From contig JABAKD010000019.1 in the NCBI GenBank assembly GCA_012845835.1, positions 13,161,344 to 13,225,343 on the forward strand: a stretch of DNA of 64,000 bases, in the 5' to 3' direction. The notes below the pieces were generated by a model, which had not been told where the DNA came from, searched no databases, and saw nothing but the letters and a program-made list of their open reading frames with translations. Positions 56,301 to 62,300 of this stretch are shown here, in pieces (the first letter of the stretch is position 1; the number at the start of each line of letters is the position of its first letter). The translations under genes were made by a program, and so were the position numbers. The DNA is from Undaria pinnatifida. Lineage: Eukaryota; Sar; Phaeophyceae; Laminariales; Alariaceae.

Positions 56301-59300
56301 GAGCTGGTCACCGACTACGTATTAGTTGGCTAGGTCCCCAACAAGTCTGCCATGTGGCCCCTGAAGATATGTGCCTCCCTGATGCACTGCTAAACCTGGT
56401 CCGCGTTACCCCCACCGCAAGCTACAAAAATGTGGTAAGGTAGGCAGGGTCTGTCTGTGAGTTGGCTGGCAATATATCGTATAAGTGACCGACTACCACG
56501 CACAATAAGGGTCCGGTCCTAAGCAGCGCCGGTTGAGTAGTGCCGGTTACCCGCTATAGTGCCGGTAAAATCGCTTGGCACAGATGGTAATAAGCTATAA
56601 TGGCAGTGCGCGGAGTAGTGCCGGTTGCCCGCTTTAGTGCCGGTGAAACCGCTTGGCACAGATGGCAATAACCTACACTGGCAGTGCCGGTTGAGTAGTG
56701 CCGGTTGCCGCTACAGTGCCGGTAAAATCGCTTGGCACCGATGGGAATAACCTGCAGTAGCAGTGTGCGGAGTAGCGCCGGTTGCCCGCTACAGTGCCGG
56801 TAAAATCGCTTGGCACGGATGGACATAAACCTACAGTGGCAGTGTGCGGAGCAGCGCCGGTTGTCCGCTATAGTGCCGGGAAAATCGCTTGGCACAGATG
56901 GCAATAACCTACCATGGCAGTGTGCGGAGCAGTGCCGGTTGCCCGCTATAGTGCCGGTTTGTTTGGCTGGCACACACCGGCACTACTGAGGGACCCCTAC
57001 TGTAGTGAACCCATTTCCAACCCCTAAAATTATCCCAGTCTAAATCCAAGTGTTTTGTCCCCATTTCGGGAGTGCGGTGCTAAAACGGTTAATAGTTAGC
57101 TCGGTACTACAGTGTAGCACAGTCAGTTGCGCGAGCTACGTTGCGGTGGTTGAGCCTTTTGGAACCTGAGCGGCGCAGTTATGACTGACTTCTGGTGTCC
57201 ATTCATACAGTAAGTTAGCAGTATACTTCGAAGCCACCCGCGTTGTCTACAAAAACTCGCAAACAGAGAAAAAACGGACGAACGAAAACCGAAAAATGGA
57301 GCATCAAAAGCGGTAAAACTTGCTTGCTGTAGGCAAGCAGTAACGCCTGGTAGGTGTCCTCCTTCGGCACAAGGCCCAGGCCGATAAAACGCTGCGCCAA
57401 GTCGTCCACGATGCCTCCGTACGCCTGTGCCGCAGCAAACCAAACACAAGTTAGCCAAGCGAGACACGTGTTGTAAGTAGATACGCCAGGCAGAACATAA
57501 CACAGAATCAGCCGTAGCCGTTGAAGGGCTGGTCGGTGTCACTTGCTCGGCTACTCGCCCAGTGGCTTCGAGTCATCCTACGCTAGGGGGTGCAGAAGAT
57601 TCTAAGAAATTTCTGAACTCCTAACATGAGGAGCTAGCTCAATGTCAACATCATCCATCATCATCACCCGAAACGTGGCGTAGAAGGCATTCGTTCGCGC
57701 AGCCCGACCAACCTTTCTATGCGCTATTTACTATCAATACTAACACTATTAATACCATTATTATAATAGTCTTAGAACAAACACGCTCGTAAAATTGCCA
57801 TACTAACCAGTAGTTCCACACTCGAGGAGCGCAACCGCACTATAGAGGTAACAAGCATTAGATTAGACGCGTGCTACCATAGAGGTGTACCTTTTTTTGG
57901 CTATTTTGTTTTCTGAAAAACGGGGCTCCTTAACCCCAAATCGTCGCAAACACGCCGATTTTTTTTTGAAACGGTTCTCGTCGTGCACCTAGGCCATGTG
58001 ATTTTTCATCCGGTAGCAGCTTTGTTGATCTCAAAATAACCAGTTTTTGGGTTCAGACGTGTCTCAAGCTCCCGAATTGAGGAAACCTCGGAAAAAAAAA
58101 CGTGGTACACCTCCATCGTAACATGCGTCATTAGTTAACCCAAGAAGTGCCAAACCCTACCGCACTATAGAGGGATGGTTCCCTTCTCTTCACACTTCGC
58201 TTCCAAGTGCTTTTGCTTTTTTTCGTTTTCTGCCCTTCCTCTGTGGAATAGCTCATGCACACGTAAGAACGCCTCTTTCAACGTGCAGCACCCTCGAGAT
58301 TTCAAGAGCAACCATATCTCGATGATGAACCTTGCAAGCTGCTAGCAGTTGCAAAGTCAGACGAGTTGCTATAGACAGTTAGACAAGCGAGACAAATCAC
58401 CAAGTAGATAAGCCGGACATAATATTATAGATGCCATGGACAAGGTAGACGCATTAGATCATCTAGGCACAATATAATAGACATTAGATAACATAGAACC
58501 GCAATTATAGGTGCGATAGACAAAACAGACAAGGTAGACCCGATGTTATAGATAACATAGCCAAGGTGGACACGCTAGACAAGTTAATGCCACGATGTTT
58601 CCGCGCGCCTGCACCGCAAAAAAATTAAGTCAAGACCATTCCTGTCGATAAGGACCATTCTTATCAAAGCAAGCTTTGTCGAAAAAAGATTTTTATAAAC
58701 GAGAAGCTAATTTCCCAAATACGTGCCAGAAACAATGGAAATTAGGAATCTAAACAATGCATACTTTTTGCACTCTGTTGAAGTTCCAGCTTTACGACAG
58801 ATTGCCTTCGTGCTTCGACACAAATTGTCACAACATTTTGAAAAAAGAAGCCAAAACTTGGACCAAGAAAGGCTTCGATAAGAACGACCCTTAGACTAAA
58901 CAATATCTAGAATAAGTCAGTCATACCGGTAGTAGACAAATTCGACAGGTTGGGACAAGCTAGCAAAGTTAGACAAGTCCCCTTTTTTCGTAAGCCATAC
59001 GAGGTACCAGGTAGCAGACAACGTAGACAAGTTAGACACGCTGGATACGTTGAAAAAGTTAGACAAACACAAGATGGAGTACATGAGCTAGACAAATCAC
59101 TGCAGCTGACGGCGTATCGACGTCAAGGGGGCTATTGGCTTGGACTAAAAAAGCAACACTGTTATGGTACGCATTCAGTACTATTTTATGAGGCCGTGTC
59201 CAGCAGCAACCCTCTAGGCCTGTAAAAAATATGTGATATGGCACACACATTTGTCCCCCCCCCTCCAAACTCCCCGTCTTCCCCTCACCGGTCATACGAC

Positions 59301-62300
59301 TACTTCGAAGTATATATATAATAAACTGGTGCGTTCCACAGCCCGTCAGATTTTGTCCCTCTCAAAAACGGGTTTTATAGTTTCCGTGCACAGATTGATG
59401 AACTTCATCCTGTTGTGTTCGTAGTGCCTCTTTAGCTTGACAGTTACGTGTCGGTTCGGCATATTAGCATACGGTGAAGTGTGTGGATCTTGGTATCTGG
59501 ATGTGTGTGGGATGACGCACGGAGTCACCTTTTTGCTATCCCTGACTCTGATGAGAGATAATAAGAAACGACCTAAATCATCAAACCATCGACTCTGTTA
59601 GGGGGTGTTGACAACTTCGCTTGGAGCAAAACGAACACTCTACCGCGTATAACTTCTCTGCGGGGCCATGTTCCTTCTTAATCGTAAAATTCTACAGCTC
59701 TCGCATACAGGTGCCCTTTTGCGCGTTTATCTTCGTGTCGTACCAATCTGCTATCGATTCCCAACAACATGGCGCCGTGGAGAAGGTATACGTGATGGAG
59801 GACTTTCGAGACTTAACTCTCAAGCAGGTATACGATCGCAAGGAGATCATCAACCTTGCTGCCATTTGCCAAGTGTCTCGCAGCACGTACGAGACACTCG
59901 GCAAATCGAAGGGCAACCATAACGCTCCGGCTGGCGAAATAATGAACCGATCTGCTCCCTCATTGACCTCTCCCGCTGCTGCTGTTGCTATTGCGCATCA
60001 TGGAGTGCGTGCGGCCATGCCGCTCGACTTGTTGCCCGGACGAAACCCCATCGTTATTTGGTACTGCTGCAGACAGCCCACGATTACCCCACGTTCGTTC
60101 CTACCACTGTTACCAGCAGCAGTAAACACACGGCTATTATGCCGCGCGACTTTGTCCTACCCAACCACCCCCCCTGGCATGGTGCACACGGCTGGCGGCC
60201 ATGCGACTTCTCGCGGAATATGCAGATAACCTCATATCTGCTGCCTCCACAACCAACCTTCCGAAGTGGAGGGCGCACGGCCAAAAATAACAAGAAAATG
60301 TCGTGTGACTTAAATTCCCCGCTCGCCACTGTCTTGTGAAGAATCCGGGAGGGTGTTGATTTGGGATTTTCAGTATGACAGTTACTTATCAGTGTCGTGC
60401 CAGTTCGGGCTATTGGACTATTATTGGGTGTCTAGTAGTACCTGGCTGGCGTTCTTGATGGTAGGCTGCTGTGGGCTGTCTCGCACGAGCTCATTCTTCT
60501 GGGCTTGCCTCTACGCTGTGGGAGACGTAATACAATGACTTCAAACCTACCCCGCTTGGAGCTAACGAAAATGTTGGCCCTGGCACAAGCTACTTCTACG
60601 GGGAGTAACCGACCTATATCTTTATTGAGTACACACAGTGACACGCGCGATCGGAGTGGCACACACAGCTTGCGAATATGAGCTTCGACGAAATATTTTA
60701 TCTCACAGCTGGAGTGCACATTATTTTTTTATGATACATTGGTGCAGTAGTTCTTGCTGGGAACTCGCGCTGGAGTTTATTTGTGACTGCTGCCAACTGT
60801 GTGCGTTGTTTTTGGAGCAACCATATATTAGCAACTGGCTTCGACCGTAACAGAAAATAACTGACCCTGATCCACTGCGGAGCTGTCGCCGCCGCTCTGA
60901 AGAGGGTTTCCATGGTGACGCGAGTAGGCCTTTGGTCCTCCATGTCCATGTCACTAAGGAAATTCATGGCCCTCTCGTACTGCCCAGTTTCCGCACACAA
61001 CTGGCATTAGTGGCGGGGGAGAGGGCGAGAGGAGAGCGAGAGGGAGGGTGGGGGGAGGAGCCGGTGGGGGTAGAGGCAGAGAGACGGAGAGATAGGCAAA
61101 GGGTCAAAAGGTAAGCGACACAAAAAGGCAGACAGACATGCAAACAGGCAATAAGAGAGAGCGCTAATAATTGTAGTAAAAAAACGCTAACCACATCGTA
61201 GCACGCGTCAAAAAGTTATTATAATAATTACAATCGACACGATCGGCTGCCTTCGGCAGGCGCAAGCGGAGGTGCCGGCCCGGGCCGAGAAAATTCAACA
61301 AGAGGATGTATCATCAATATCACCTTCATCATCGTGGTGTAGGCCATCACGTCCGGCTTCACATCCCACATCACCATCTCTTTCCATAGGCGCCACGCCC
61401 TGAACAACAGCAACAATAGGGGAAGACAACATCGCAATTGGCATCGACATTGTCATCATCAACATCTACATCAACATCAACACCAACATCAACAACACTA
61501 GCAACAGCAACGACGACGTGAGGACAGCAAAAAAACACCGCGGGGGCGTATGAGGTCACGGCGTGACGGGACACGCCTACCGTTTCACTCGACTCCCGTA
61601 AAAGCACACGACCTGTCGACGGATATGTATTTAGGTCCTGCTCGTGATAGCATGCATGCGACCTTAGTAGTACACGTTCGGTACTCATACAAACCACGAA
61701 AACAAAAAAACGCAAAAACAAAACCTACGCAAAAACAACAAGAACTAAAACACAAAATAACACAACAATACAAAAAAACACAAAAAAAAAACGTACAAAA
61801 AAACGGGTTTTCAGGGACAAACGTTCTGCCGTACCCCCAAGTTTACAACAACTTCTCACCCTCGGTAGTCCCTGTTGCGGGTGCTGCCAGCGATGAGCGA
61901 AGTGTATGTCACCACGCACCACGGGTAACCATTCTCGCGCATCTCTTTGCCTAGCTTGAGGGCTCGCTTCATGTTGCCAGCCCTTGCGTGGGCGTTCACG
62001 CGAGAGGACCAAGCGTGCGCTTCCGGCTTCACGCCGTCCTGCAGCATCTCCATCCACACCTGTGGCCCGGAAAAACATTACAAAACAAAAGTTTCGGAGG
62101 GGGCGTTAATCTAATTGTTTGAAAAATCGGTTTCGGATCAACGATTTGATGGCAACAGCCAACCAAACTTCAGTGGTCCGTCGGTCATGGGGGGGGGGAG
62201 GGGGGGGGGGGGTACTCAATTTGTGCATGGCCGTATCATAGTCGTATGACCATAGACCCTCGCATCCCTACTATGCCGGGACGGAGCACGTCGGGTTTTC

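Noticed and set aside
56554-56973. 139-codon minus frame with repeated SAHCHGRLLPS-like peptide
   Set aside because: Translation of the 78-bp satellite; unit lengths vary between 77 and 80 bp and no start or domain is present.
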